Shown: in pieces, positions 34,452-46,200 of the stretch
Layout: each line of letters begins with the position of its first letter
How positions within the stretch are numbered: the first letter of the stretch is position 1
NCBI RefSeq assembly: GCF_002760655.1
Contig: NZ_PDOC01000002.1
Location: 496,001 to 560,000, forward strand
Reading direction: 5' to 3'
DNA from: Massilia eurypsychrophila
GTDB taxonomy: Bacteria; Pseudomonadota; Gammaproteobacteria; Burkholderiales; Burkholderiaceae_D
DNA length: 64,000 nt
Position numbers and translations under genes: made by a program
The notes under the pieces: model-generated
What the model was told of the DNA's origin: nothing
Seen by the model: the letters and a program-made list of their open reading frames with translations, nothing else
Database searches by the model: none

Positions 34452-35729
34452 ATGAGAAAAAAGCCTGTGGTCGTAGCCATTATTAGCAGCGTCGTGACGC
34501 TGATTGCGGGTTTCCTGCTGCTCAATTTCATGCCCGGCGAAAAGAAGATCGAGCAGCAGCTCGAGCGCAAATACTACGTCGCCGATCCCCAGTTCCGCCG
34601 CTCGATGGGCGTGCTGCTCGGACCGCCTATCGTCGAAGGCAACAAGGTCGAGGTCTTGCTGAACGGCGACCAGATCTTCCCGTCGATGCTGGCGGCCATC
34701 CGCAGCGCCGAGCGCACCATCACGTTCGAAACCTATATCTACTGGTCGGAAACGATCGGCAAAGAATTTTCCGACGCGCTGATCGAGCGGGCCCGCGCCG
34801 GCGTCAAGGTGCATGTCATGCTCGACTTCATCGGCAGCATGAAGATGGACCTGGCGTCGCTCGACGCCATGAAGGCGGCCGGCATCGAGCTGCAGCGTTA
34901 CCACAAGCCGGTCTGGTGGAAGCTGACGCGACTGAACAACCGCACCCACCGCAAGCTACTGGTCATCGACGGCAAGGTCGGCTTCACCGGCGGCGTCGGC
35001 ATTGCCGACCAGTGGCGCGGCAACGCTCAGACCAAGGAACAGTGGCGCGATACCCATTTTCGCGTCGAGGGCCCGGTGGTCGGCCAGATCCAGGCCGTGT
35101 TTACCGATAACTGGACCAAGTCGACCGGGGCCGTGCTCGACGGCGACGCCTATTTCCCGGCACTCACGCCGAAGGGCGACCACGCCGCCCAGATGTTCGC
35201 CAGCTCGCCCACCGGCGGCAGCGAAAGCATGCACCTGATGTACCTGATGGCAATTACTGCGGCGAAACACACGATTCACTTGTCGAGTGCCTACTTCGTG
35301 CCCGACGAACTGACCGTCAAGGCGCTGGCCGATGCCGCCAGGCGCGGCGTGAAAGTGCGGATCATCACGCCGGGCACCGACATCGATTCGGAAGTGGTGC
35401 GCTCGGCCTCGCGCGAGCTGTGGGGCGACCTGCTGCGCGCCGGCGTCCAGCTTGCCGAGTACCAGCCGACCATGTTCCACGTCAAGGCGCTGGTGGTCGA
35501 CGACCTGATGGTGTCGGTCGGCTCCACCAACTTCGACAACCGCTCGTTCAGCCTGAACGACGAGGCGAACCTGAATATCATCGACCCAGTCTTTGCCAAG
35601 CAGCAAGTCGCCGTGTTCAACGACGACTGGGCCAAGACCAGGAAGATCACGCTGGCGGCATGGGAGGCGCGGCCCTGGCACACCCGGATGATGGGCAGAC
35701 TGGCGTCGCTGATCGGCTCGCAGCTGTAG
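34452..35729 (+). CDS. Phospholipase D-family cardiolipin synthase-like protein
   Basis: A 425-residue PLD-superfamily enzyme. An N-terminal membrane anchor (VVVAIISSVVTLIAGFLLL) precedes two HKD catalytic motifs: THRKLLVIDGKVGFTGG at about residue 162 and MFHVKALVVDDLMVSVG at about residue 343. Both have the His-x-Lys-x4-Asp pattern intact. ClsB/ClsC-like proteins join phospholipids to make cardiolipin. It is just downstream of the GlsB-type gene but separated from it by a terminator. Confidence 0.88.
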   Translation: MRKKPVVVAIISSVVTLIAGFLLLNFMPGEKKIEQQLERKYYVADPQFRRSMGVLLGPPIVEGNKVEVLLNGDQIFPSMLAAIRSAERTITFETYIYWSETIGKEFSDALIERARAGVKVHVMLDFIGSMKMDLASLDAMKAAGIELQRYHKPVWWKLTRLNNRTHRKLLVIDGKVGFTGGVGIADQWRGNAQTKEQWRDTHFRVEGPVVGQIQAVFTDNWTKSTGAVLDGDAYFPALTPKGDHAAQMFASSPTGGSESMHLMYLMAITAAKHTIHLSSAYFVPDELTVKALADAARRGVKVRIITPGTDIDSEVVRSASRELWGDLLRAGVQLAEYQPTMFHVKALVVDDLMVSVGSTNFDNRSFSLNDEANLNIIDPVFAKQQVAVFNDDWAKTRKITLAAWEARPWHTRMMGRLASLIGSQL

Positions 35730-35864
35730 CAACGTGGTAAATAGTTAACCGGCTGTGTTTACGGGCACAGATTCCGGTTGACTATTGAGGAAGCGGTACG
35801 GATACTCTAGGGCGCTCCGCGGAGCCGACCTGTTCCGATTGACCCATTCCTGAGACCGATACGA

Positions 35865-38024
<2,160 letters not shown>

Positions 38025-38060
38025 TCGCCGCCGCGGCGCCAGTCGGCGTCGCCGAACGAC

Positions 38061-38096
38061 AAAAGCCACGTGACCGCAACGTCCCGTGGCTTTTTT
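38061..38096 (+). terminator. Terminator after the S46 peptidase gene
   Basis: AAAAGCCACG (38061-38070) pairs with CGTGGCTTTT, and the run continues to six T residues. Confidence 0.85.
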
Positions 38097-38103
38097 CGTG
38101 CCG

Positions 38104-38313
38104 GAAAACCAGGGTCAGACCCGTTTGTTCTTCGGATACCGCGGCCTTTTGGCGAACAACAATGGGGTCTGACCCTGTTTTCCAAGTAACGCCGATGCCT
38201 AGAAAACAGGGTCAGACCCGTTTGTTGTTCGGCCGGGGACGACTTTCGACGAGTAACATTTTGGTCTGACCCTGGTTTTGAGGAAACGCCGGACAGAAGC
38301 TGGGGTCTAACCT
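38104..38313. repeat. Cluster of GGGTCAGACCC REP units (two inverted pairs)
   Basis: Perfect or near-perfect copies of the 11-base core lie at 38112-38122, 38165-38175 (inverse form), 38209-38219 and 38262-38272 (inverse form, one change), with a decayed copy at 38303-38313. They form two head-to-head pairs with centres about 53 bases apart, the REPIN layout. Flanks such as CCGTTTGTT-TTCGG recur. This fills most of the 38025-38441 gap, where no gene is seen. Confidence 0.85.
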
Positions 38314-38339
38314 CGGCACGCTAACCTGTACCGCACAAC

Positions 38340-38370
38340 AAAAAGCCACGCGACCGGGCGGTGGCGTGGC
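38340..38370 (-). terminator. Terminator of the APC permease gene
   Basis: Read on the minus strand, GCCACGC (38364-38370) pairs with GCGTGGC (38345-38351) and is followed by five T residues (38340-38344). Confidence 0.75.
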
Positions 38371-38441
38371 TGAATGATGACAACAGATATATCGCTACCC
38401 TGTCGTTCCCGCGCAGGCGGGAACCGCTGCCGAGAATGCGC

Positions 38442-39935
38442 TTATGCGGCCGCCTTGTTCAACCGCGAATTGCGAATGCCGTAGATGAAATACGTCAGCA
38501 CCGCCACCGTCATCCACACCGCGAACACGCGGTAGGTGGTCATCGACAGCCCGTACATCAGGTACAGGCAGGCGGCGATGCTCATGCCCGGCACCAGGTA
38601 AGGCCCGAACGGCACGCGGAAGCCCTTGGTCAGCGACACTCCTTCCTTGGCGCGCAGCACCGGCACCGCGATCGACACCACGATGAACGCCGTCAGCGTG
38701 CCCATGCTGACCATGTCCCACAGGAAGGTCGAATCGACCAGCCCGGCGACAATACCGACCGCGATGCAGACGATGACGGTGTTGCCGACCGGCGCCAAGG
38801 TGCGCGGGTGCACTTTCTGGAACGCCTTCGGAATCAGCCCGTCCCGGCTGATCGCGTACAGGATGCGGGTCTGGCCGTAGATCGTCACCAGGGTCACGCT
38901 GAACACCGAGATCACCGCGCCGGCCGACAACACCAGCGCCGGCCACGACTTGCCGGTGACGTTCTGCAGGATCACCGACAGTCCGGCCTGCTGGCCCTCG
39001 AACATGTGCGCCGGCTGCGCACCGACCGCGGCCACCGCCACCAGCATGTAGAACACCGTCACGATCACCAGCGCCGACAAAATCGCCACCGGCACGTTGC
39101 GGGTCGGATCGCGCACTTCTTCGCCGGCGGTCGCCACGGTATCGAGGCCGATGAACGAAAAGAACACCGTCGCCGCGGCCGCCGTCACGCCGACCATGCC
39201 GCCCGCCCCGTGGCTGGTGGCGCCGTTGAAGAACGGATGAAAATTGTCGATGTCGAAGCCGGAGAACGCGATGACGACAAAAAACACCAGGATCGCCAGC
39301 TTGATCAGCACCATCACCGCATTCGTGGCGGCCGATTCGCGCGTGCCGCGGATCAGCAAGGCGCCGCACAGCAGCACCAGCAGGATCGGCGGCAGGTTGA
39401 CGTGACCGGGATTGAACTGCACGCCGTTCGGCGTCGACACCACCATCGGCGTGCGCAACGCTTCGGGTATCTGCCAGCCGACCGCGTTGGTCAGGAAGTT
39501 GTTCAGGTAGTCGGACCAGCCGATCGCCGTGGCGCTGGCCGCCAGCCCGTATTCGAGCAGCAGGCAAAAGGCCATGATGAAGGCGGCAAACTCACCCACG
39601 GTGGCGTAAGCGAACGAGTACGACGAACCGGCCGCCGGGATGCGGAACGACAGTTCGGCGTAGCACAGCGCGGTCAGGCCGGCGGTGATCGCCGCCAGCA
39701 TGAACGACAAAATCACCGACGGGCCGGCCTTCGGCACTGCTTCGACCATGGTGAAGAAAATGCCGGTGCCGATGGTGGCGCCAACGCCGATCATGGTCAG
39801 CGGGAACAGGCCCATGCTGCGGCCCAGCCGGCCGGCCGCCGGAGCATGGCCTTGCTCGGCGACGCGTTCGGTGGGTTTGGTACGAGTCAGCTTTTGGCCG
39901 AGTGTCAGGTTCACGGAGTTGTCCTCGAGTGGCAT
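38442..39935 (-). CDS. APC family amino acid permease (cationic amino acid transporter type)
   Basis: A 497-residue transporter with about 12-13 hydrophobic helices and the APC signatures MIGVGATIGTGIFFTM in helix 1 and FFSFIGLDTVATAGEEVRDP in helix 6. The fold and length fit the cationic/branched amino acid group. It has its own terminator and a possible -10 (TATAAT, minus strand, 39981-39986). A link to the arginine genes about 10 kb away is possible but not shown. Confidence 0.9.
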   Translation of the reverse strand: MPLEDNSVNLTLGQKLTRTKPTERVAEQGHAPAAGRLGRSMGLFPLTMIGVGATIGTGIFFTMVEAVPKAGPSVILSFMLAAITAGLTALCYAELSFRIPAAGSSYSFAYATVGEFAAFIMAFCLLLEYGLAASATAIGWSDYLNNFLTNAVGWQIPEALRTPMVVSTPNGVQFNPGHVNLPPILLVLLCGALLIRGTRESAATNAVMVLIKLAILVFFVVIAFSGFDIDNFHPFFNGATSHGAGGMVGVTAAAATVFFSFIGLDTVATAGEEVRDPTRNVPVAILSALVIVTVFYMLVAVAAVGAQPAHMFEGQQAGLSVILQNVTGKSWPALVLSAGAVISVFSVTLVTIYGQTRILYAISRDGLIPKAFQKVHPRTLAPVGNTVIVCIAVGIVAGLVDSTFLWDMVSMGTLTAFIVVSIAVPVLRAKEGVSLTKGFRVPFGPYLVPGMSIAACLYLMYGLSMTTYRVFAVWMTVAVLTYFIYGIRNSRLNKAAA

Positions 39936-40055
39936 TCGATAAAAGCGGCCAACGATGGGCCAACCGCCAAAAACCTAGCGATTATATGACCATATGCTTT
40001 TACTTATGCACATCTTTTTCAGACGATTCCCACACCTGCCGGCGCCTGGCGGGCG

Positions 40056-40913
40056 TCAGTTCAGCATCAGCACGCGCTTGCCGCTGACGTCGCGCTGGGC
40101 CGGGTTGCCGTAGACCGTGATCGTGCCCGAGCCGTTGCTCTGGGCGACCAGGGTGCGCTTGACGCGCGCCGAAATGTCGCCCGAGCCATTGCTGACCAGG
40201 TCGGCCTGGTCGCTGGTCAGCGCCGCCAGGTTGACGCCGCCCGAACCGGTCACCCGCGCCGTCAGCGACGCCACCGCGCCGCTGGCTTGCAGCGAACCGG
40301 AACCGTGCACGTTGACGCTCAAGGCGCTGCCCTGCACCTGGCCAAGGCTCATCCGGCCAGAGCCGCTCAGATTGACGTTTGCATCGCCGGTCTGCAGCGC
40401 GCTGGCGTTGACGTGACCGCTGCCGCTATGCTGGAAGTCGAGCCGGCTGACGCGGCCCGACAGATTGGCCACGCCCGAACCGCTCTTGATGAAGGCCAGC
40501 GGCGCGCCATTCAGTTCGCTGATCGTCATTCGCCCCGATCCGGACGTCGTCACCTGCGACAGCGCCGGCATCGACGCCGTCACGCGCAGGCTGCTGTTGC
40601 TGCGGACGTTCCCTTCGACCCAGATGCGCAAGGTGCCGCCAACGACTTCGGTGCGGATCATCGGCAGCAGGTTGCTGTCCGCTTCCACCATCAGCGATGG
40701 CGCCGCGCCGACGCGCAGGTTCACTTCCAGCGGGCCGCGCACGTCGATCGCCGAAGCGGCGCTGATGGCGCGCACGTCCTGCGCCTGGACGCCGTTGCCG
40801 GCGATGGCATTGCTGCTGAAGACCGATTTGACCTGGATGTCGTCGTTGCCGGTGACGATGATGGCGCAGCCCGACAGGGCGAGGAGGCAGCCGACGGTAA
40901 GCAGTGAACGCAT
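40056..40913 (-). CDS. GIN-domain (DUF2807) lipoprotein
   Basis: A 285-residue secreted protein. The signal peptide ends with the lipobox LALSGC, so it is probably lipid-anchored. The rest is a DUF2807 right-handed beta repeat (GIN domain), with many S-G-S-G turns (TSGSGRMTI, KSGSGVANL, HSGSGHVNA, TGSGGVNL, SNGSGTITV). The molecular role of the family is unknown. The start was chosen at MRSLLTV because it begins the signal peptide. Confidence 0.87.
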   Translation of the reverse strand: MRSLLTVGCLLALSGCAIIVTGNDDIQVKSVFSSNAIAGNGVQAQDVRAISAASAIDVRGPLEVNLRVGAAPSLMVEADSNLLPMIRTEVVGGTLRIWVEGNVRSNSSLRVTASMPALSQVTTSGSGRMTISELNGAPLAFIKSGSGVANLSGRVSRLDFQHSGSGHVNASALQTGDANVNLSGSGRMSLGQVQGSALSVNVHGSGSLQASGAVASLTARVTGSGGVNLAALTSDQADLVSNGSGDISARVKRTLVAQSNGSGTITVYGNPAQRDVSGKRVLMLN

Positions 40914-41093
40914 GATGGACCCTTGTTTGTTGTGGAGAGGAGTGGTGTCATTGCGCCACTGCCTGCACATTATCAAAAGCCTATCTTGGCCGATGGTTCG
41001 TTGCGACGAACTGCAAAAAACGGGGTACAGGCCGCACAGCGCTTGCGTCGAATCTGCATACGTTGGCTAAAAAGCCGTCGGGTGGCTGTGTGT

Positions 41094-42206
41094 CTACCGC
41101 TGGCCAAGGCGCGTAGCGCCGAACAAGTCCTTGTACTCGCGCGGCTGCGAGCGCCAGTACTGCGGCGGCGCCTGCACCTGCGCCCCCAGCTCGGCGGCGG
41201 CATGCCATGGCCAGCGCGGATCGAACAGCATCGCGCGCGCCAGCGCCACCATGTCCGCCTGCCCCTGTTCGAGGATCGCCTCGGCCTGCCCCGCCTCGGT
41301 GATCATGCCCACGCCGATGGTCGGCATGCCGGTCTCGCGCTTGATCCGTTCGGCGAACTCGATCTGGTAGCCGGGACCGACCGGGATCTTCTGCAGCGGC
41401 GAGACGCCGCCGCTGGAGACATGCATGAAGTGGCAGCCGGCCCGTTCGAGCGCCTGTGCGTAAATCACGCTCTGCTCGACGTCCCAGCCACCAATGACCC
41501 AGTCGGTCGCAGAGATGCGCACGCCAACCGTCATCTCCGCCGGCACCGCCGCGCGCACCGCCTTGAATACCTCGAGCGGAAAGCGCATGCGGTTTTCCAG
41601 CGAGCCGCCGTATTCGTCGGTGCGTACGTTCGACAGCGGCGACAGGAACTGGTGCAGCAGGTAGCCGTGCGCCGAATGCAGCTCGATCGCATCGAAGCCG
41701 AGCGCATGGCTGCGGCGCGCGCAATCGACGAAGCCGTCAAGGATGCGCCCCATGCCGGCCGCGTCGAGTTCATGCGGCGCGCTCTCGCCGGCCGCATGCG
41801 GCAGCGCCGAAGGCGCCACCGTCTGCCAGCCGCCGTCGCCGGGCGCGATGTTGGCGCCGCCTTCCCATGGCACCGCGCTGGACGCCTTGCGGCCGGCGTG
41901 GCCGAGCTGGATCGCCAACTTGATCGGCGAGTGCCGGCGGATCGCCTTGAGCACCGGCGCCAGTGCGGCGGCATGGTCGTCCGACCACAGCCCCAGGTCG
42001 CGCGCCGAGATGCGGCCCTCCGGCGTCACCGCGGTCGCTTCGAGGAACAGGATTGCCGCACCCGACAGCGCCAGGTGGCCGAGGTGGATCATGTGCCAGT
42101 CGGTGGCCAGGCCTTCGTCGGCGGAGTATTGGCACATCGGCGCAATGGCGATGCGGTTTTCAAGCTGCAGGGGGCCGAGCGAAATGGGGGAGAAAAGCAG
42201 GCTCAC
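41094..42206 (-). CDS. NADH:flavin oxidoreductase, old yellow enzyme (YqjM/NamA-like)
   Basis: A 370-residue FMN enzyme of the OYE family. It has APMCQYSA (Cys typical of YqjM-type), the active-site His pair region IELHSAHGYLLHQFLSP, and SSGGVSP and GVGMITEAGQAE at the C-terminal phosphate-binding end. These reductases use NADPH to reduce activated double bonds. A gap of about 49 bases separates it from astE. It has no clear functional link to its neighbours. Confidence 0.92.
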   Translation of the reverse strand: MSLLFSPISLGPLQLENRIAIAPMCQYSADEGLATDWHMIHLGHLALSGAAILFLEATAVTPEGRISARDLGLWSDDHAAALAPVLKAIRRHSPIKLAIQLGHAGRKASSAVPWEGGANIAPGDGGWQTVAPSALPHAAGESAPHELDAAGMGRILDGFVDCARRSHALGFDAIELHSAHGYLLHQFLSPLSNVRTDEYGGSLENRMRFPLEVFKAVRAAVPAEMTVGVRISATDWVIGGWDVEQSVIYAQALERAGCHFMHVSSGGVSPLQKIPVGPGYQIEFAERIKRETGMPTIGVGMITEAGQAEAILEQGQADMVALARAMLFDPRWPWHAAAELGAQVQAPPQYWRSQPREYKDLFGATRLGQR

Positions 42207-42255
42207 GGGAACTCCGGTTCTGGGTCGAACCGGTAGTCTACCGCGCAGGCGCCAA

Positions 42256-43239
42256 TTATGCTGAGCGCACCACCATCAGGCCGGCGCGCAGGCCGACCCG
42301 CACGTCGGGATTGGGGAACACCACCAGCTCTTGCGCGTGCTGCACCCGGTACGTGGTGTCGCCGTCGGTGGCGATCACCGCACCTGCCGCCAGCGCCGTG
42401 AAATTGCGCGTCTCGCGTCCGAACGCCATCTTGAAGTCGTCGCTCAGCTTGATGATTTCCTGCGCCACCTTGAACACATGCGGCGCCGCTGCTGCCGCCG
42501 GCAGGTCGGCGCCACGCAGCAGGCCGGCCAGCGCGCGGTCGACATCGGCAAACTGGCTCAGGTCATTCTGGCCCAGCGTGCCAACCCGCCCCAGCTCCAC
42601 CGTGCTGGCGGCAGCGCCATGGTGTTCGGCCGAGTAGTAGCTGTAGGTGCCGGCCGATTGCGGATTGAGGATGATGGCGCCGATCGCCGCCTGGCCAAGC
42701 CACTCGATCAGCGCGGCCTTCGGCCCGTCGGCGATCAGCTCGGGCACCACGGCGAAGGTCGGGTATTCCGACGGACGGATCGCGGTGTGCAGGTCGAGGT
42801 GCCAGCGCACCGGCCCTGCGCCGGCGAAGAAATCGGCCGTGGCCTGCACCATGACGTCGGCGCGCGCCGCTTCGGCGGCGCCGGCCAGGCTGCCGCGCTG
42901 GGCGCGGAACATGCGGTTCAGGTCAGCGTCGATGAAGCGCTTGCCGGCGGCGATGGCGTCGATATTGCCGACGCAGACCATCAGGTCGACCGCCAGCGCC
43001 GCCGGCTGGCGCGACAGCGCGTCGAGCACATGGGCCAGCACCTCAATCGGCCCGGTCTCGTCGCCGTGCACGCCGACCGACACCAGCACGCTGGTGCGCA
43101 TGCCGCCAGGCGGCGCCTTGAGCGTGACGATGCCGGCGGCCGGCATCGTCACCGCAAAACCGGCTTGCTCGAAGCGCCGCGCCAGCTCGCTGAAATCGGC
43201 AGACGCCAATTGGCGCACTGCCGGCGGCACGGTCTCCAT
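42256..43239 (-). CDS. astE: Succinylglutamate desuccinylase
   Basis: AstE releases succinate from N-succinylglutamate, the last step of the AST pathway, giving glutamate. The 327-residue zinc enzyme shows SVGVHGDETGPIEVL (His and Glu ligands), DADLNRMF and LDLHTAIRPS with the second His ligand. The ATG overlaps the stop of the GDH gene (TGATG), so the two are co-translated. It is the last gene of the operon. Confidence 0.93.
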   Translation of the reverse strand: METVPPAVRQLASADFSELARRFEQAGFAVTMPAAGIVTLKAPPGGMRTSVLVSVGVHGDETGPIEVLAHVLDALSRQPAALAVDLMVCVGNIDAIAAGKRFIDADLNRMFRAQRGSLAGAAEAARADVMVQATADFFAGAGPVRWHLDLHTAIRPSEYPTFAVVPELIADGPKAALIEWLGQAAIGAIILNPQSAGTYSYYSAEHHGAAASTVELGRVGTLGQNDLSQFADVDRALAGLLRGADLPAAAAAPHVFKVAQEIIKLSDDFKMAFGRETRNFTALAAGAVIATDGDTTYRVQHAQELVVFPNPDVRVGLRAGLMVVRSA

Positions 43240-46200
43240 CACGCTGCGGCGGCGCTGGTCGCTTCCGACAGCGCCCAGACGTCGAGCATTGCCTGCTCGA
43301 GGTCAGCCGGCTCGGCGTAACCGGCCAGGCCCATCGCGTGCGTCACCGCGCCGACGGCCTCGAGCGGCTCTCTGCCGCCGTTCGACCTGGTCAGAACCTG
43401 CATCAGCAGGCGTTGCTGGGTGCGGCGCAGTGCCTGCATCGCGTAGTTGCGCAGCTGCTCCTGGGATTTGCTGTGCGGCGCCAGCTTCAGGCCGCGCTCG
43501 AGCGTGTCGATGCCGGCCTGGCCGCGCAGCGCCATCCCCACTTGCAGGAACTGCGACAGCGACATGCCGGCCGGACGCTGCACCGACATCGCCGCAAACA
43601 CGAAGCTGGCCACCGAGTCGATCGCATCGACCGACTTCCACGCCTGGCTGAATGGAACCGGCAGGTCCGGCAGCGAGTCGGCGTCGGCGTGGCTTGGCGC
43701 CATCTGCTGCAGCATGGCCGGATCGGCGAACAGGCGCGACAACTCTTCCATGCCGCCGCCCTGGCCGACGGCCACCGATAGCACGCCTTCGAGCACCGCC
43801 TTGAACAGCACGCGGGTGCGCTGATCGACCTTGATCGAGACCGCGCGCGGCACGTTCATGGCGTCGGCGTCGAGCGCGCCGAAGATCGGCGCCAGGTTCA
43901 ATGCCGACCAGGCCTGGCCCCAGGCCTTGACGACCTCGGTCTCGTCGACGCCGACTTCGATCGCCAGGTTGCGGATCATCAACGGACCGCAGCGGTTGAC
44001 CGCTTCGTTGGCCAGCACGGTGGCCAGGATCGCATTGGCCAGCGGGTGCGCCAGCGCCTTGCGGGTGGCTACCAGCTGGGCCGGGAAATACGGCTTGAGC
44101 ACCGGCTCAGCCCACGCTTCGCCGGTCAGCGGCAAGGCCGCCAGCAGGCGCTTGAAGCGGTTCTTGACGTTGGCGATCACCACCGCCAGTTCAGGCGCGG
44201 TGAGGCCGATGCCGTTGGCCTTGCGGCGCGCCAGCTCGGTGTCGGTCGGCAGCTGCTCGAGTTCACGCGACAGCGCGCCTTCGGCCTCCAGGCTGGTGAT
44301 CAGTGCGGCGTACGCGTCGACCACCGCAGGGTCAAGCTGCGCCTGCACTTCGCGCACCAGCAGGTGGGTTTGCAGCGTATTGTCGCGCAGGACCAGGCGC
44401 TCGATATCGCCGGTCATCTCGCCGAGGATGCGGTTGCGGTCCGCTGCCGTCAGTTCGCCCGCGTTGACTTCGGTGTCGAGCCAGATCTTGACGTTGACCT
44501 CGTGGTCGGAGCAATCCACGCCGGCCGAGTTGTCGATCGCATCGGTGAAGATGCGCCCGCCCGCCAGCGCGAACTCGATGCGCCCGTTCTGGGTTGCGCC
44601 CAGGTTGCCGCCTTCGGCCACCACCATGCAGCGCAGCTGGTTGCCGTCGACGCGGATGTTGTCGTTGGCGCGGTCCTTGACCTGGGCATCGGTCTCGGTC
44701 GACGCCTTGATATAGGTGCCGATGCCGCCGTTGTAGAACAAGTCGACGGGCGCGAGCAGTATGCGGTGCATCAGTTCTTCCGGCGCCAGCGCGGTCTCGG
44801 CGATGTCGAGCGCGGCGCGCACTTGCGGCGACAGCTCAATCGAGCGGGCGCTGCGCGGGAACACGCCGCCGCCTGGCGAGATCAAGGCCTTGTTGTAGTC
44901 TTCCCACGACGAGCGCGGCAACGCGAACATGCGCTCACGCTCGGCGAACGACACGGTGACGTCCGGCGCCGGGTCGAGGAAAATGTGGCGGTGGTCGAAC
45001 GCGGCCAGCACCTTCAGCTGGCGCGACAGCAGCACGCCGTTGCCGAACACGTCGCCCGACATGTCGCCCACGCCGACCATCGTGATCGGGGTGGTGTTCA
45101 TGTCGTGGTCCATCTCGTAGAAGTGGCGCTTGACCGCTTCGAACGCGCCCTTGGCGGTGATGCCCATCTTCTTGTGGTCGTAGCCGTTCGAGCCGCCCGA
45201 CGCAAAGGCGTCGCCCAGCCAGAAGCCGCGCTGCACGGCGATGCCGTTGGCGATGTCGGAGAACGTCGCGGTGCCCTTGTCGGCGGCGACAACCAGGTAC
45301 GGATCGTCCTGGTCGTAGCGCACCGTGTCGTTAGGCGGCACGATGGCGCCGCGCACGCGGTTGTCGGTCACTTCGAGCAGGCTGGAGATGAACAGGCGGT
45401 AGACGGCTTCTCCTTCGGCGGCGATGGTCTCGCGCACCGCGTCCGGCGGCATCTGCTTGCAGACAAAACCGCCCTTCGAGCCGGCCGGCACGATGACGGC
45501 GTTCTTGACCATCTGCGCCTTGACCAGGCCAAGCACTTCGGTGCGGTAGTCTTCCATCCGGTCCGACCAGCGCAGGCCGCCGCGGGCAACCGGGCCGCCG
45601 CGCAGGTGCACGCCTTCGAAGCGGCGCGAGAACACGAAGATCTCGCGGTATGGACGCGGCTCCGGCACCAAGGCCAGGCTGCTGGTGTCGAACTTGAAGA
45701 TGATCTTGTCGCCCGCCTGCGCGTTCTGGAAGTAGTTGGTGCGCACGGTGGCGAGCATCAGGTCGACCAGCGCGGCGAGGATTTCCTCGGTATCGGCGTG
45801 GTTGACCGACGCCAGCTGCTTCTTGACACCGGCGATCTGTTCGGCGCCGACCTGGTGCTGGGCGTCGCCGAGCGACGGATCGAAGCGCAGCAGGAAGCCG
45901 TCGACCAGCTCCTTGACCAGCATCGGCTGGCGGCGCAAGGTGTCGGCGATGTAGCGCACCGAGAACTTGGCGCCGGTCTGGCGCCAGTAGCTGATGTAGG
46001 CGCGTACCAGCTGCACTTCGCGCATGCGCAGGCCGCCTTCGATGGCCAGCCCGTTCAGGCGGCCGTCTTCGGCTTCGTCGTTGAACAGCGACGCGAACAG
46101 CTCTTCGGCGACGGCGACCACGTTCGGCCTGGCCAGTTTCACGGCGCTGGCGGCATCGACCGACAGGCTGGTGACGTAATGGCGGCTGCCGTCGGCCAGG

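Noticed and set aside
38104-38313. CRISPR array
   Set aside because: The repeats are short palindromes in alternating orientation with uneven spacing, not regularly spaced direct repeats.
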